Positions 14,643 to 23,539 are shown, counted from the stretch's first letter. The stretch: DNA of 41,174 nucleotides from Alphaproteobacteria bacterium (GCA_013288565.1 JABDBP010000014.1:1-41174), one strand, 5' to 3'. Program-made: numbers and translations. The notes: a model not told the origin generated them from the sequence alone.

Positions 14643-16625
14643 TCAAGGCTTCCCGGGAGAGGGTAAAGGCGGCGTAACTGGCGCAGTTATCCCCGGCTGA
14701 CTCGGAATTATCACATTATTTTTACCGGCAGACATTGGTTGCAGCGGCGTGATCCCGGACGGCGGCGGAACTGAGCCGTTTGACCTGAGTGGCAATCCCG
14801 GCGACGTGGAATTATTCGTGGGAGGCAGGGCAACAGAATCGGGTTTCCGCTGTGAAATCACCGGTGAAACGGATGTAGGCGTAGCATGATCCTCGGGCGC
14901 ACCGAGGCCCTGCTCAGCCAGCGAATTTATTGCCTCCGACAGGTCGATTTTTGGCGGGGAACTCGGCAGCGTCTCATCCTCTCCTGGGAGTTTTTCCACC
15001 ACCGCAGGCGCTATAGGCGGGTGCGGTTTTATTTCCGTCTCCATCGCCTCGGAAAACAGGCTATCGGGAATGAAAAATTTCGCGGCGGCTGGCATCAATC
15101 TTTTAAAAATTATCGCGGATGTCTCTGGAACATTCGGTACATTCAGGGCCAGTGCAGTAGTAGGAGCAGGAGCCGGTTTTACTTCCGATGGAACAGGCTG
15201 AGGTAACAATGGCGGTTGCAGCTGTGGCAGTGGCGGCATCGGTGGCGGGGTTTTTTGCTCGAAATTCTCTGCGCGCTGATTTTCCTTTTGTTTTTTTTCC
15301 GCAGCCTGTTTTTCCTGATCTTTTTCACGCCCAGCCAGATTTTCCAGGAATCTTTGTATGCGATCCTTTACCGATTCCTCGTTTTCCGTCGGGAGCAGCG
15401 GCTTTTTTTCCTCCGGATTCGGCTGTGCAGCAGGCGGAACCTGCGCGGCGATTTCTTTAACGATTCCAGCAGCAGGATTCGGTGCGGATATTTTTCCTTG
15501 GGCACGGAGTTCCCTCTCGCGCTTATCCTCCTGTCTGCGATGCAGACGCTTAATTTCCTCCTGGCCGCCGGAAAACGCCAATTCACTTGAGCGCGCCAGT
15601 ATTAGCAATGCAACTCCGTAATTGCTTTTGGCTTCGGCAAGCTGCAATGCCGTTTTGCCGTATGAGTTTTTGATGCCGGGATCGGCATCCATTTCAAGCA
15701 GTAGCCGGGTTAATTTTTCGCTGCCAGCAAACGCCCCAATCTGTAAGGCGGTGACACCGTTTTTAAGGTTTTGCGCGTCAACGTCAGCACCATGCTCAAG
15801 CAGGATTCTCGCGGCATCCACATTGCCGATGAGCGCCGCGAGAAGTAGCGGCGTATCACCGTCATGGTTCCTCACTTCCAGGCTTCTGCCATACATGATG
15901 ATGGAGCGTAGGGCCTCGCTGTCACCACTTTCTACACCTGCAAAAAGCAGCCAGTCATAATCGCTCTCATACACAGCTTTCGGCAAATGCCGGTTGCCTT
16001 GCTCATATTGCTTTTTGTATATGGCATCGGGCAGAGTTTCGCTGCGATAATTATTCTGCTCCATATGCTCTATTTTTTTCTGCAATTCTTCCTGCATCCG
16101 CTTTTCCTTCTCTTTTTCTTTCGCCTTACGCTTATTTTGCTCGGCTATGTCCCGGCTGTTGCTGAATATTTTGCCTACTATATTAGTCAGGCCGCCGATA
16201 TCAGAACCCTGTCCTGATGCGCCTCCAGCACCTCCTGCTCCGCCGGTCGCCTGCTGGTGGGAACCAGGGAGAACGTTCTGCGCGGGGGCGGTATTAGGAA
16301 TCTGGGCCGGAACAGGGGTAGGAACCTGTGTCGAGGCAGGTTGTGTAGTGGTTGAAGATGTACCGGGAATCTGGGGACTCAAGGGAATCGCAGGGTTTTG
16401 CGGTATGATTACGCCACCAGGCTGATTTCCCTGTTGCTGCTGCGTCTGTGTGTTTTGCTGTTGTGTTTGCGTATTGTAGGTCGGCAGCAAGGATTGCGGC
16501 CGAGCTGTGGTGGCGTAGGGGAGAGTGCTTTGATTGCCGGTCGGGAATGAAAACGGGCCATTCGCGGGAGAAGCCCATGCCGGGGATGCCACCAGGCAAA
16601 GCAGCAGCGGAATTACATATCTCAT
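14643..16625 (-). CDS. Secreted ankyrin-repeat protein with Pro/Gln-rich arms
   Basis: This 660-aa protein has a Sec signal peptide (MRYVIPLLLCLVASPAWA). A Gln/Pro/Thr-rich stretch runs to about 150, followed by a charged coiled coil (AEQNKRKAKEKEKEKRMQEE region, about 165-195). Three or four ankyrin repeats lie at about 225-350 (GDTPLLLAALIGNVDAARIL and related units: GVTALQIGAFAGS, GKTALQLAEAKSN). A long Pro-rich C-terminal half includes another Lys/Glu coiled coil. It is probably periplasmic or exported and scaffolding in nature. Its ATG lies inside the left arm of the palindrome at 16622-16752, and the 124 bp separating it from dnaE are entirely that element. No clear ribosome binding site is present. 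Confidence 0.83.
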   Translation of the reverse strand: MRYVIPLLLCLVASPAWASPANGPFSFPTGNQSTLPYATTARPQSLLPTYNTQTQQQNTQTQQQQGNQPGGVIIPQNPAIPLSPQIPGTSSTTTQPASTQVPTPVPAQIPNTAPAQNVLPGSHQQATGGAGGAGGASGQGSDIGGLTNIVGKIFSNSRDIAEQNKRKAKEKEKEKRMQEELQKKIEHMEQNNYRSETLPDAIYKKQYEQGNRHLPKAVYESDYDWLLFAGVESGDSEALRSIIMYGRSLEVRNHDGDTPLLLAALIGNVDAARILLEHGADVDAQNLKNGVTALQIGAFAGSEKLTRLLLEMDADPGIKNSYGKTALQLAEAKSNYGVALLILARSSELAFSGGQEEIKRLHRRQEDKRERELRAQGKISAPNPAAGIVKEIAAQVPPAAQPNPEEKKPLLPTENEESVKDRIQRFLENLAGREKDQEKQAAEKKQKENQRAENFEQKTPPPMPPLPQLQPPLLPQPVPSEVKPAPAPTTALALNVPNVPETSAIIFKRLMPAAAKFFIPDSLFSEAMETEIKPHPPIAPAVVEKLPGEDETLPSSPPKIDLSEAINSLAEQGLGAPEDHATPTSVSPVISQRKPDSVALPPTNNSTSPGLPLRSNGSVPPPSGITPLQPMSAGKNNVIIPSQPGITAPVTPPLPSPGKP

Positions 16626-16752
16626 ACCAATCCATTATCAAAGCAGTACGAGGAGTGCAAGGCGAGGTTAAGCGAAGTGTACGCTACGGTACATGAGCTT
16701 AACCAGAGTCTGATGCGCGACGAAGTAATGCGAAGATAATGGATTAGTATCA
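16622..16752. repeat. 131-bp palindromic element spanning the dnaE stop and the ankyrin start
   Basis: Terminal arms 16622-16639 and 16735-16752 are 18 bp with two mismatches, and pairing continues inward (GCA/TGC, TAC/GTA). An inner hairpin has GGTTAAGC/GCTTAACC (16666-16673 with 16697-16704) and TGTAC/GTACA at its tip. The right end contains the TGA of dnaE (16750-16752) and the left end the ATG of the ankyrin gene (16623-16625). It shares no core with the 273-bp elements. Confidence 0.88.
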
Positions 16753-19700
16753 CCCTTCCACAACCTCCGCGACTTCCCTCAGTGACTTGAGCTTCTCGAT
16801 ACATTGGCCGGTTATAGCGTAAGTACCGGGAAGCGCGATTTCCGTCTCCATAAACCCGTCCGCCTGCACCACCAGCCGAACTTTGGCGCGACCCTCGCCG
16901 CTTTTCCCGAGAATCGATTTCAGCGCATCCGGGTTTCCAGCTAGGAATATTCTTAAGTGCATAGGCTGGTTCTGCAATACGCCGTCCAGCAGCCTTATTG
17001 AATCGGCGATGAGCCTAACGCCACCCTCGTCTTTTCGGCAATCGGCATTGATGAGGAGTGGCTTTTTGCCTTCAATCAAGTCGCGCGCCTCGGAGATTAG
17101 CCTATCGTCGAACACTGAGATTTCGATAGTGCCAGTCGGGTCGGAGAGTTGCAGATAAGTGAATCGTTTTTTCGCCGCCGCACGGTGGGTGGTTGCGGTT
17201 ACAACGCCAGCAATCCTCACTTTCTTTCCCTTGGCACCGGGCGCATCGTTTTCCATATCCTGCAATCCGCGGATGGTTGAAGTTTTCAGTTTCGCCAGCT
17301 CTTGTTTATAAGCATCAAGCGGGTGGGTGGAGAGATAAAATCCCAGCGCCTCAAAATCATGCAGACTTCTTTCCGGCTCCTGCCAATCCAGGGCTGCGGG
17401 AAGTATTGGCACGGTCTCCGGCACTGCCGTCCCACCGCCGCCGAAAAGATTGACCTGGTTGCTTGATTCTTCGCGCTTCACCACGCCGTTGTACCGCGTC
17501 AGGGTATTTGCCGAATCGAAAACCTGCCTACGGTTAGGATTTAAAGCATCGAATGCGCCGCATTTCGCCAGGCTTTCGATCTGGCGTTTGTTCACCGCCT
17601 TAGAGTCAGAGCGGCGGGCGAAATCGAACAAATCCTTGAACGGGCCGTTTTTCTGGCGTTCCGCCATCATCAATTCCATCGCCGGAATGCCGACACCTTT
17701 CAACGCACCGAGGGCATAGCGGATGGATTTGTTTCCCGATTCGTCCTTTTCGATGCTAAACCGCGCTCCGGATTTATTTATATCCGGCGGCAGGATTTTT
17801 ATTCCGTGCGAAACCGCTTCCTGGCGGAAAATATTCAGCTTATCGGTATCACCGATATCGAGATTCATCGAGGCGACCAGGAATTCTACAGGGTAATTGG
17901 CTTTGAGATAAGCGGTTTGATAGGAGATTATCGCATAAGCCGCCGCGTGCGATTTATTGAACCCGTATCCAGCGAATTTATCGACCAGTTCGAAAATATG
18001 CTGTGCCTTGTTTTTATCGATGCCGTTTTTCACAGCACCACTGACGAACTGTTCGCGCTGTGCCGCCATTTCAGCCAGATTCTTTTTTCCCATCGCTCGG
18101 CGGAGTAAATCGGCAGCTCCAAGCGAATACCCAGCCAGCACTTGCGCGATTTTCATCACCTGCTCCTGATAAATGATGACACCGAAAGTTTCCTTCAGGG
18201 TTTCTTCGAGCAATGGGTGGATGTAGTCAGGCTTCTCGAGGCCGTGCTTCCGTGCGATATAGGCCGGGATATTCTCCATCGGCCCCGGACGATAGAGCGA
18301 GATGAGAGCTATGATGTCTTCGATTTTATCCGGACGCATTTTGCGCAACGCGTCGCGCATGCCAAATCCTTCGACCTGGAAAACGCCGACTGTATCGCCT
18401 TTGGCGAGCAGCGCAAATGTTTTCAGATCGTCATAGGGAATTTTCGCTATATCGATTTTTATTCCCTGCTCCTCTATCGCTTTCAGCGCGTGGTGAATTA
18501 CGGTCAGCGTTTTGAGGCCGAGAAAATCGAACTTCACCAAACCGGCGGCTTCCGCATATTTCATCGAATATTGGACGGCAGGAATTTCCGAGCGCGGATC
18601 GTAATATAACGGCACGATTTCGATTAAAGGCCGATCTGCGATGACGATGCCGGCTGCATGTGTAGAAGCGTGCCGGTGCAATCCTTCGAGCTTGAGGCCA
18701 ATATCAAGCAGCCTGCGCACCTCCTCGTTCGATTCACGCTCGGCTTTCAGCAGCGGGTCAAGCTCGATCGCCTTGGATAGCGTGATCGGGTCGATTGGGT
18801 TGAATGGAATCATCTTGCAGATTTTATCGACCTGCGAATAAGGCATCTGCAGCACCCGCCCGACATCGCGCAAAACCGCCCGCGCCTGCAATTTACCGAA
18901 AGTGATGATCTGCGCCACACGGTCGTGACCATATTTTTCCCGCACGTAATTTATCACTTTATCGCGCTGCTCTTGACAGAAATCTATATCGAAATCCGGC
19001 ATCGAAACACGATCGGGATTCAAAAACCGCTCGAACAGCAGCCCGAACCTTAAAGGATCCAGATCGGTGATAAGGAGTGCCCAGGCAGCAACCGACCCCG
19101 CGCCAGAACCCCGCCCCGGACCGACCGGAATTTCATTTACCTTACTCCAGCGGATGAAATCGGAAACAATCAGGAAATATCCTGGAAAATTCATTCCGAT
19201 GATGACATTCAATTCATATTCCAGACGTTCGCGGTATGGCTTTTTCGCTGCTTCCGGGATGTCCATCAGGCGCTTCTCCAACCCCTCTTGTGCCGCGATT
19301 TTTAATTCCTCAGCTTCGCTCCGGCCCTCCGATGTCGGGAAGTTGGGGAGTATCGGCTGCCGCTCTACGGCCATCACCGCACAGCGTTTCGCAATCACAA
19401 CCGTATTTTCAACCGCCTCCGGTATATCGGCGAATAATTCGGCCATTTCATTGGCTGTCTTGAAATATTGCTCAGGCGAGATGCGCCGCCTATCCTCATC
19501 CATCTGATATTTGCCATCGGCTATGCAGAGTAAAATGTCCGCCGCCTCATATATCTCCGGCGTGGCGAAATGCACGTCATTAGTTGCGGCCAGCGGGATG
19601 TTATGAGCATAAGCCAGATTCAACAACCCCGGTTCAATCTTTTTTTCCTTCTCGGTGCCAAGCCGGGTGACTTCCACATATAGAGTTCCGTAGAATATTT

Positions 19701-20166
19701 TCTTTAAAGAAAGCAATATCTCTTCTGCTTTCGCCACATCCCCAGAGATAAGCGCTGTGGCCAGCACGCCCTCCGCGCCGCCAGTCAGCGCGATCAGTCC
19801 GGAAGAGGATACGGCAAGATCATCCAGCATGATTTCCGGGTAATCTACCGAGAAGGAATTTAAATAAGATTTGCTGACCAGCTTCAGGAGGTTTTTATAC
19901 CCTTCCTCGTTCTGGGCGAGCAAAACCAATTTGCCGAGTCTGGCCTCTCTGCCAATGTTCACAACGCAGCCAATGATGGGCTGAACCCCAGTTTTCGCGG
20001 CTGCTAGTGAAAATTCCAGTGAGCCGAACAGGTTGCCGGAATCGGTGATGGCGACGGATGGCATCTGCGTGGCGGCAGCACGTTCGGCTATATCCTTCAC
20101 CGCCATCGCCCCTTCTGAGAGCGAATAAGAACTATGGACGCGCAAGTGTATGAATTTAGCAGCCAT
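16750..20166 (-). CDS. dnaE: DNA polymerase III alpha subunit
   Basis: The replicative polymerase catalytic subunit is 1138 aa, a typical DnaE1 length. In order: PHP domain (FIHLRVHSSYSLSEGAM, VAITDSGNLFGSLEF), the palm with GPGRGSGAGSVAAWAL and the catalytic PDFDIDFCQ, a thumb/finger region with KFDFLGLKTLTVI and RPGPMENIPAYI, GYGFNKSHAAAYA, the helix-hairpin-helix region, and an OB fold near 980-1060 (VRIAGVVTATTHRAAAKKRF). The last codons and stop fall in a palindromic element. The ATG at 20166 follows the family start (MAAKFIHLRVHS). Confidence 0.97.
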   Translation of the reverse strand: MAAKFIHLRVHSSYSLSEGAMAVKDIAERAAATQMPSVAITDSGNLFGSLEFSLAAAKTGVQPIIGCVVNIGREARLGKLVLLAQNEEGYKNLLKLVSKSYLNSFSVDYPEIMLDDLAVSSSGLIALTGGAEGVLATALISGDVAKAEEILLSLKKIFYGTLYVEVTRLGTEKEKKIEPGLLNLAYAHNIPLAATNDVHFATPEIYEAADILLCIADGKYQMDEDRRRISPEQYFKTANEMAELFADIPEAVENTVVIAKRCAVMAVERQPILPNFPTSEGRSEAEELKIAAQEGLEKRLMDIPEAAKKPYRERLEYELNVIIGMNFPGYFLIVSDFIRWSKVNEIPVGPGRGSGAGSVAAWALLITDLDPLRFGLLFERFLNPDRVSMPDFDIDFCQEQRDKVINYVREKYGHDRVAQIITFGKLQARAVLRDVGRVLQMPYSQVDKICKMIPFNPIDPITLSKAIELDPLLKAERESNEEVRRLLDIGLKLEGLHRHASTHAAGIVIADRPLIEIVPLYYDPRSEIPAVQYSMKYAEAAGLVKFDFLGLKTLTVIHHALKAIEEQGIKIDIAKIPYDDLKTFALLAKGDTVGVFQVEGFGMRDALRKMRPDKIEDIIALISLYRPGPMENIPAYIARKHGLEKPDYIHPLLEETLKETFGVIIYQEQVMKIAQVLAGYSLGAADLLRRAMGKKNLAEMAAQREQFVSGAVKNGIDKNKAQHIFELVDKFAGYGFNKSHAAAYAIISYQTAYLKANYPVEFLVASMNLDIGDTDKLNIFRQEAVSHGIKILPPDINKSGARFSIEKDESGNKSIRYALGALKGVGIPAMELMMAERQKNGPFKDLFDFARRSDSKAVNKRQIESLAKCGAFDALNPNRRQVFDSANTLTRYNGVVKREESSNQVNLFGGGGTAVPETVPILPAALDWQEPERSLHDFEALGFYLSTHPLDAYKQELAKLKTSTIRGLQDMENDAPGAKGKKVRIAGVVTATTHRAAAKKRFTYLQLSDPTGTIEISVFDDRLISEARDLIEGKKPLLINADCRKDEGGVRLIADSIRLLDGVLQNQPMHLRIFLAGNPDALKSILGKSGEGRAKVRLVVQADGFMETEIALPGTYAITGQCIEKLKSLREVAEVVEG

Positions 20167-20270
20167 TTTGTGTGTTTTTGGTCAATACTGGCAAATTTTC
20201 CGCCGCTTATATCGGATTAATAATCTTTAAAACTTGCCGCGGCAATGGAGAAAATTCATCATGTAACGAT

Positions 20271-20579
20271 ATGCATTTCCTGAAAAGAATATTTGGCCGA
20301 AAGCGTACGCCCTCCTTCAGCCACAGGAAGGAATGGGAGAAGCTCGAAACCAATCTGGCATCGCTTAAATGGAGCGCCGGGGAAAATTTCGCTGAAGGCG
20401 TCACCAACATCCGGGAAATCGCAGGTATTATCGAAAACAAACTAAGGATTTTCGATTTCGAGAACCCGAGACATTTCACCATCAACCGCGCGGCTGAGCG
20501 CGATGAATATACCTTCCGATTCACTGCCTCCGGGCTAGCGGGCTTAAGCAAAAAAGGCATAAAGATTCCGGGAAAATAA
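20271..20579 (+). CDS. Hypothetical protein (102 aa)
   Basis: The product begins MHFLKRIFGRKR and is basic at the N-terminus, then helical (HRKEWEKLETNLASLKW) with a short beta-like C-terminal part (EYTFRFTASGLAGLSKKG). I recognise no family. It is divergent from dnaE. The ATG at 20271 is preferred over 20172, because the extra 33 codons look unlike protein and start next to the dnaE start codon. The ribosome binding site is weak. Its stop is 54 bp before the palindromic element. Confidence 0.5.
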   Translation: MHFLKRIFGRKRTPSFSHRKEWEKLETNLASLKWSAGENFAEGVTNIREIAGIIENKLRIFDFENPRHFTINRAAERDEYTFRFTASGLAGLSKKGIKIPGK

Positions 20580-20633
20580 AAAATAAAAACAAGCTAGATT
20601 TATTATTTTTCCGCGTCTATAAAATCCTGCATG

Positions 20634-20907
20634 ATTAGGCGCTATTGGCATACTATTTAACCATTGCGACGGAAGGATTTTTTATGGAGAAAGGCAGAAA
20701 TTACGAACAGCGATACGGAACTATCGGCGGACGAATTTCTGCCTTTCTCCATAAAAAAGCATCCGTCCCTCCGGGTTGTGGAAAAATTGCTTACGGCAGC
20801 GTCGAAAAGCTTGCCCATAGTACCGCTACGCGCTATGCTTTTCTTCTAGCCGAAAGCAACTTTTCCTACAACGCAATCGGTTAAATAGTATGCCAATAGC
20901 GCCTAAT
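20634..20907. repeat. Palindromic element, copy 2 (three-way-junction type)
   Basis: The outer arms are a perfect 29 bp (20634-20662 with 20879-20907), continuing after one bulged C as ATTGCG/CGCAAT. Stem B pairs GACGGA... from 20668 to about 20702 with about 20734-20767 (over 25 bp, one gap). Stem C pairs TTGTGGAAAAATTGCTT (20776-20792) with 20855-20872, four mismatches or gaps. Conserved blocks with copy 1 lie at the junctions. This element fills the 310-bp gap before the GT2 gene and encodes its first six codons. Confidence 0.9.
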
Positions 20908-21888
20908 TTATCCGTCGTCATTCCTGTTTATAACGAGGAGGAAAACATCCGTCCGCTGATGGAATCCTTGGGCAAAAACCTCATCGGTTTCGATCATGAG
21001 GTGATTTTCGTCGATGACGGCTCGACCGACCATACCGTCGATGAAATAATCAAGCGCAGCCAGGAAAATACCCGCATCCTGGTCTTCTCACGCAATTTCG
21101 GGCAGACTTCGGCCCTGGCGGCTGGTATCGATGCAGCGCGTGGTGAATTCATCGCTACGTTGGACGGTGATTTGCAAAACGATCCTGCTGATATTCCCTC
21201 GATGCTGGAGCGTTTAAAGAAAGACCATCTCGATATCGTAGCTGGGCGCCGTCTGCAGCGTCGCGACGGCCTGATGCTCCGCAAAATCCCAAGCGCTGTT
21301 GCTAATTTCCTAATCCGCAAACTAACGCACGTGAAAGTGCATGATTACGGTTGCACGCTGAAGGTTTTCCGCACATCGCTCGCCAAGAAATTGGATCTAT
21401 ATGGCGAATTACACCGGTTCATCCCGATCCTGGGAAGCATCCAGGGAGCAAAAATCGCTGAGGTTTATGTCCGCCATCACCCCAGGAAATTCGGGGTTTC
21501 CAAATATGGCTTGGGACGCACATTAAAAGTTGCGAGCGACCTGTTGCTGATGTTTTTCTTCGTCAAATACCGGCAGAAGCCGATGCATCTTTTCGGCATG
21601 CTGGGCTTATCCATGTTCGGCACCGGATTTTTAATCGCGGTGTATTTATTGCTGGAAAAACTTGGTGGGCACGATATCGCCAACCGCCCGGTTTTCTACA
21701 TCGGAATTTTACTCATCATCATGTCGATGCAATTTATCACCACCGGGTTCGTGGCCGAACTAATCATGCGGACATATTTCGGCGCGACCAGTCGCAAGCC
21801 CTACTCAATACACAAAAGATTCCGCGGTGGGGTGGTAGTGCGTAAGAAAATCCGGAAACCCGAGACTGCCGTCATTGCGAGCGAATGA
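20890..21888 (+). CDS. GT2 family glycosyltransferase (polyprenyl-phosphate type)
   Basis: This 332-aa enzyme is of the GtrB/ArnC/DPM1-like kind, moving a sugar from a nucleotide donor to undecaprenyl phosphate on the cytoplasmic face. Motifs: SVVIPVYNEEENI, VIFVDDGSTD, SRNFGQTSALAAGID, ATLDGDLQNDPADIP, and DYGCTLKVFR. Two C-terminal transmembrane helices lie at about 236-258 and 270-292. The first six residues (MPIAPN) come from palindromic element copy 2, and the last residues (about AVIASE) and stop come from another palindrome at 21871. There is no obvious ribosome binding site. The next gene is a flippase-like membrane protein, so the pair may build or move a lipid-linked sugar. Confidence 0.92.
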   Translation: MPIAPNLSVVIPVYNEEENIRPLMESLGKNLIGFDHEVIFVDDGSTDHTVDEIIKRSQENTRILVFSRNFGQTSALAAGIDAARGEFIATLDGDLQNDPADIPSMLERLKKDHLDIVAGRRLQRRDGLMLRKIPSAVANFLIRKLTHVKVHDYGCTLKVFRTSLAKKLDLYGELHRFIPILGSIQGAKIAEVYVRHHPRKFGVSKYGLGRTLKVASDLLLMFFFVKYRQKPMHLFGMLGLSMFGTGFLIAVYLLLEKLGGHDIANRPVFYIGILLIIMSMQFITTGFVAELIMRTYFGATSRKPYSIHKRFRGGVVVRKKIRKPETAVIASE

Positions 21889-21947
21889 AATGAGCGAAGC
21901 AATCTCGTCTAGATTGCCGCGTCGGCCGTTGGCCTCCTCGCAATGAC
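21871..21947. repeat. 77-bp palindromic element bridging two genes
   Basis: The 11-bp perfect arms GTCATTGCGAG (21871-21881) and CTCGCAATGAC (21937-21947) enclose inner hairpins GCAATCT/AGATTGC (21899-21905 with 21911-21917) and GGCC/GGCC. It resembles the interspersed GTCATTGCGAG palindromes I recall from several alphaproteobacteria. It contains the TGA of the GT2 gene (21886-21888) and the ATG of the next gene (21943). Confidence 0.9.
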
Positions 21948-22827
21948 AGAGGCGATACCCGATAAAAAGCATCGGCGCGGCTGGCTTTTACTTAAATGCC
22001 TATTCACCGCCACCGCGGTTTCCTTTATCATCATGAAAGCCGACTTAAAACAAATCTGGCACGATTTACAGATCGTTTCACCGCCATATGTTTTGATTGC
22101 CTTCATTTTTCTGAACATCGGTCAGGTGGTTAGCGCTCTACGCATGCGCTATTATTTCGCGGGGGCGGGACTAATGATGTCAAAAAAATTCTCAATATTG
22201 TTTTATTTCGCCGGGAATTTTTTCAACTTGCTATTGCCCGGCGGCATCGGTGGCGACGGATATAAGGCTTACTTGCTAAAGAAATTGAAGGATTTCCCGG
22301 TATTACAGGGCGTCCGGCTGATTCTTTCCGGCCGAGCCAGCGGGCTTTTGTTGCTGGTATTGATTTCCCTGATTCTTGCGTTGTTCAGCCCAACTGTTCG
22401 TGTCTTCCCCTTCGCCATTCCTCTGATAACCGGCGCATTTTTCGTAAGCATTGCCGGATATTCCATCCTGGCGAAGCTGCTGCTGAAAGAAAAATTGAAA
22501 ACCCAAATCGGCGCGGCTGGTTATTCGTTTTTCGTGCAGATTCTGGTGCTGATAACCGGGTATCTCCTGTTCAAAGGCGCGAATGTGGGTGGCGGAATGG
22601 TCGATTATTTATTATTGTTCATGACCTCCTCGATCGTCTCGATATTGCCGATTTCTATGGGCGGCGTGGGCTTACGTGAACTCACATTCTTCAAAGGCGC
22701 GCCACTTTTCGGGCTCTCGCCGGAGCTAGGCATCGCTATCGCGATAATTTATTTCTTTATCAATTCACTTTCGTCATTGATCGGACTATTATTCATCCCG
22801 CGTTTGAAACACATGATAGAGAGGTAA
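21943..22827 (+). CDS. Flippase-like integral membrane protein (UPF0104/LPG-synthase TM type)
   Basis: This 294-aa protein has about eight transmembrane helices. Features of the family are an N-terminal helix pair with FTATAVSFIIMKADL, then FAGNFFNLLLPGGIGGDGYKAYLL, GRASGLLLLVLISLIL, and the late SILPISMGGVGLRELTF. Relatives include the transmembrane half of MprF and the YbhN proteins, thought to move or modify lipids. The ATG lies in a palindrome, so the first codons (MTEAI) derive from the repeat. It follows the GT2 gene by 54 bases and precedes the redoxin gene by three. Confidence 0.87.
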   Translation: MTEAIPDKKHRRGWLLLKCLFTATAVSFIIMKADLKQIWHDLQIVSPPYVLIAFIFLNIGQVVSALRMRYYFAGAGLMMSKKFSILFYFAGNFFNLLLPGGIGGDGYKAYLLKKLKDFPVLQGVRLILSGRASGLLLLVLISLILALFSPTVRVFPFAIPLITGAFFVSIAGYSILAKLLLKEKLKTQIGAAGYSFFVQILVLITGYLLFKGANVGGGMVDYLLLFMTSSIVSILPISMGGVGLRELTFFKGAPLFGLSPELGIAIAIIYFFINSLSSLIGLLFIPRLKHMIER

Positions 22828-22830
22828 ATT

Positions 22831-23382
22831 ATGCCAGCACTTACAACTCCCAAAGCCGAAATCGGATGGCAAGCTCCGGATTTTTCGTTAAAGGGAATTG
22901 ACGGAAAAACTTATCGCTTAAAAGACGTAACCGGCAAAAACGGCTTGGTCGTGATGTTCATCTGCAACCACTGCCCGTTCGTGAAAGCTATTGCCACCAA
23001 GCTCGCGCGTGATATGAAGGAATTGGCCGCCGCTGGAATAGGCAGCATCGCCATCAATTCCAATGATACTGAGACACATCCCGAAGATTCATTCGAAAAC
23101 ATGAAAAAATTCTCGGCAGAGAATAACTTTCCGTTCCCATATGTGATTGACGAAACTCAAGGAACCGCAAAAAATTACGGTGCGGTCTGCACCCCGGATT
23201 TCTTCGGGTTCGATCGGGATTTGCAATTGCAATATCGCGGCAGGCTAGACGATTCCGGCATGGAAACCAAACCCGGCGCCGAGCGCGATCTGTTAAAAGC
23301 AATGCTCGAAGTGGCGAAAACCGGGCACGCACCGGCGAAGCAATATAACAGCATCGGCTGCAATATTAAGTGGAAGAAGTAG
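22831..23382 (+). CDS. Thioredoxin-fold redoxin (AhpC/TSA-like)
   Basis: This 183-aa protein has APDFSLKGIDGKTYRLKD at the start, an active-site-like FICNHCPFVKAI (CxxC), INSNDTETHPEDS, and the cis-Pro region GAVCTPDFFGFD, as in the common thioredoxin-family proteins annotated as AhpC/TSA redoxins. There is no signal peptide, so it is cytoplasmic. GAGAGG precedes the ATG. It is followed directly by a 50-aa ORF and a haem-oxygenase-like diiron protein; all three may be one transcript. Confidence 0.88.
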   Translation: MPALTTPKAEIGWQAPDFSLKGIDGKTYRLKDVTGKNGLVVMFICNHCPFVKAIATKLARDMKELAAAGIGSIAINSNDTETHPEDSFENMKKFSAENNFPFPYVIDETQGTAKNYGAVCTPDFFGFDRDLQLQYRGRLDDSGMETKPGAERDLLKAMLEVAKTGHAPAKQYNSIGCNIKWKK

Positions 23383-23384
23383 GG

Positions 23385-23537
23385 ATGAATAAAAATCCAA
23401 ATGAAACGGAAAGAAAAGTGAGAGCAAGTTTTGCTTCGGCAATACGCAATACTCATGAATTAATGGATTATATAGCCGCCTTGCCGGAAGATGAAGCTTC
23501 CAAGATATTGCAAAGCTTGGATGGCGACAAAGCCTGA
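23385..23537 (+). CDS. Small ORF (50 aa) between redoxin and diiron-protein genes
   Basis: Translated by hand: it starts MNKNPNETERKVRASFASAI, is charged and helical, and ends LQSLDGDKA. GGAAGAAG lies upstream of the ATG at 23385, two bases after the redoxin stop. The next gene starts two bases after its stop, so the spacing is that of a real operon member. There is no Cys and no leader-peptide motif that I recognise. Function unknown. Confidence 0.55.
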   Translation: MNKNPNETERKVRASFASAIRNTHELMDYIAALPEDEASKILQSLDGDKA

Positions 23538-23539
23538 TT

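Noticed and set aside
20172-20270. N-terminal extension of the 102-aa protein
   Set aside because: Starts next to the dnaE start codon, with no ribosome site and an implausible sequence.
20645-20884. ORFs inside palindromic element copy 2
   Set aside because: They follow the inverted repeats and share nothing with copy 1 at the protein level.
3225-20907. CRISPR array or transposase-bearing insertion sequence
   Set aside because: No regularly spaced direct repeats, no transposase, and no target duplication that I could see at the palindromes.
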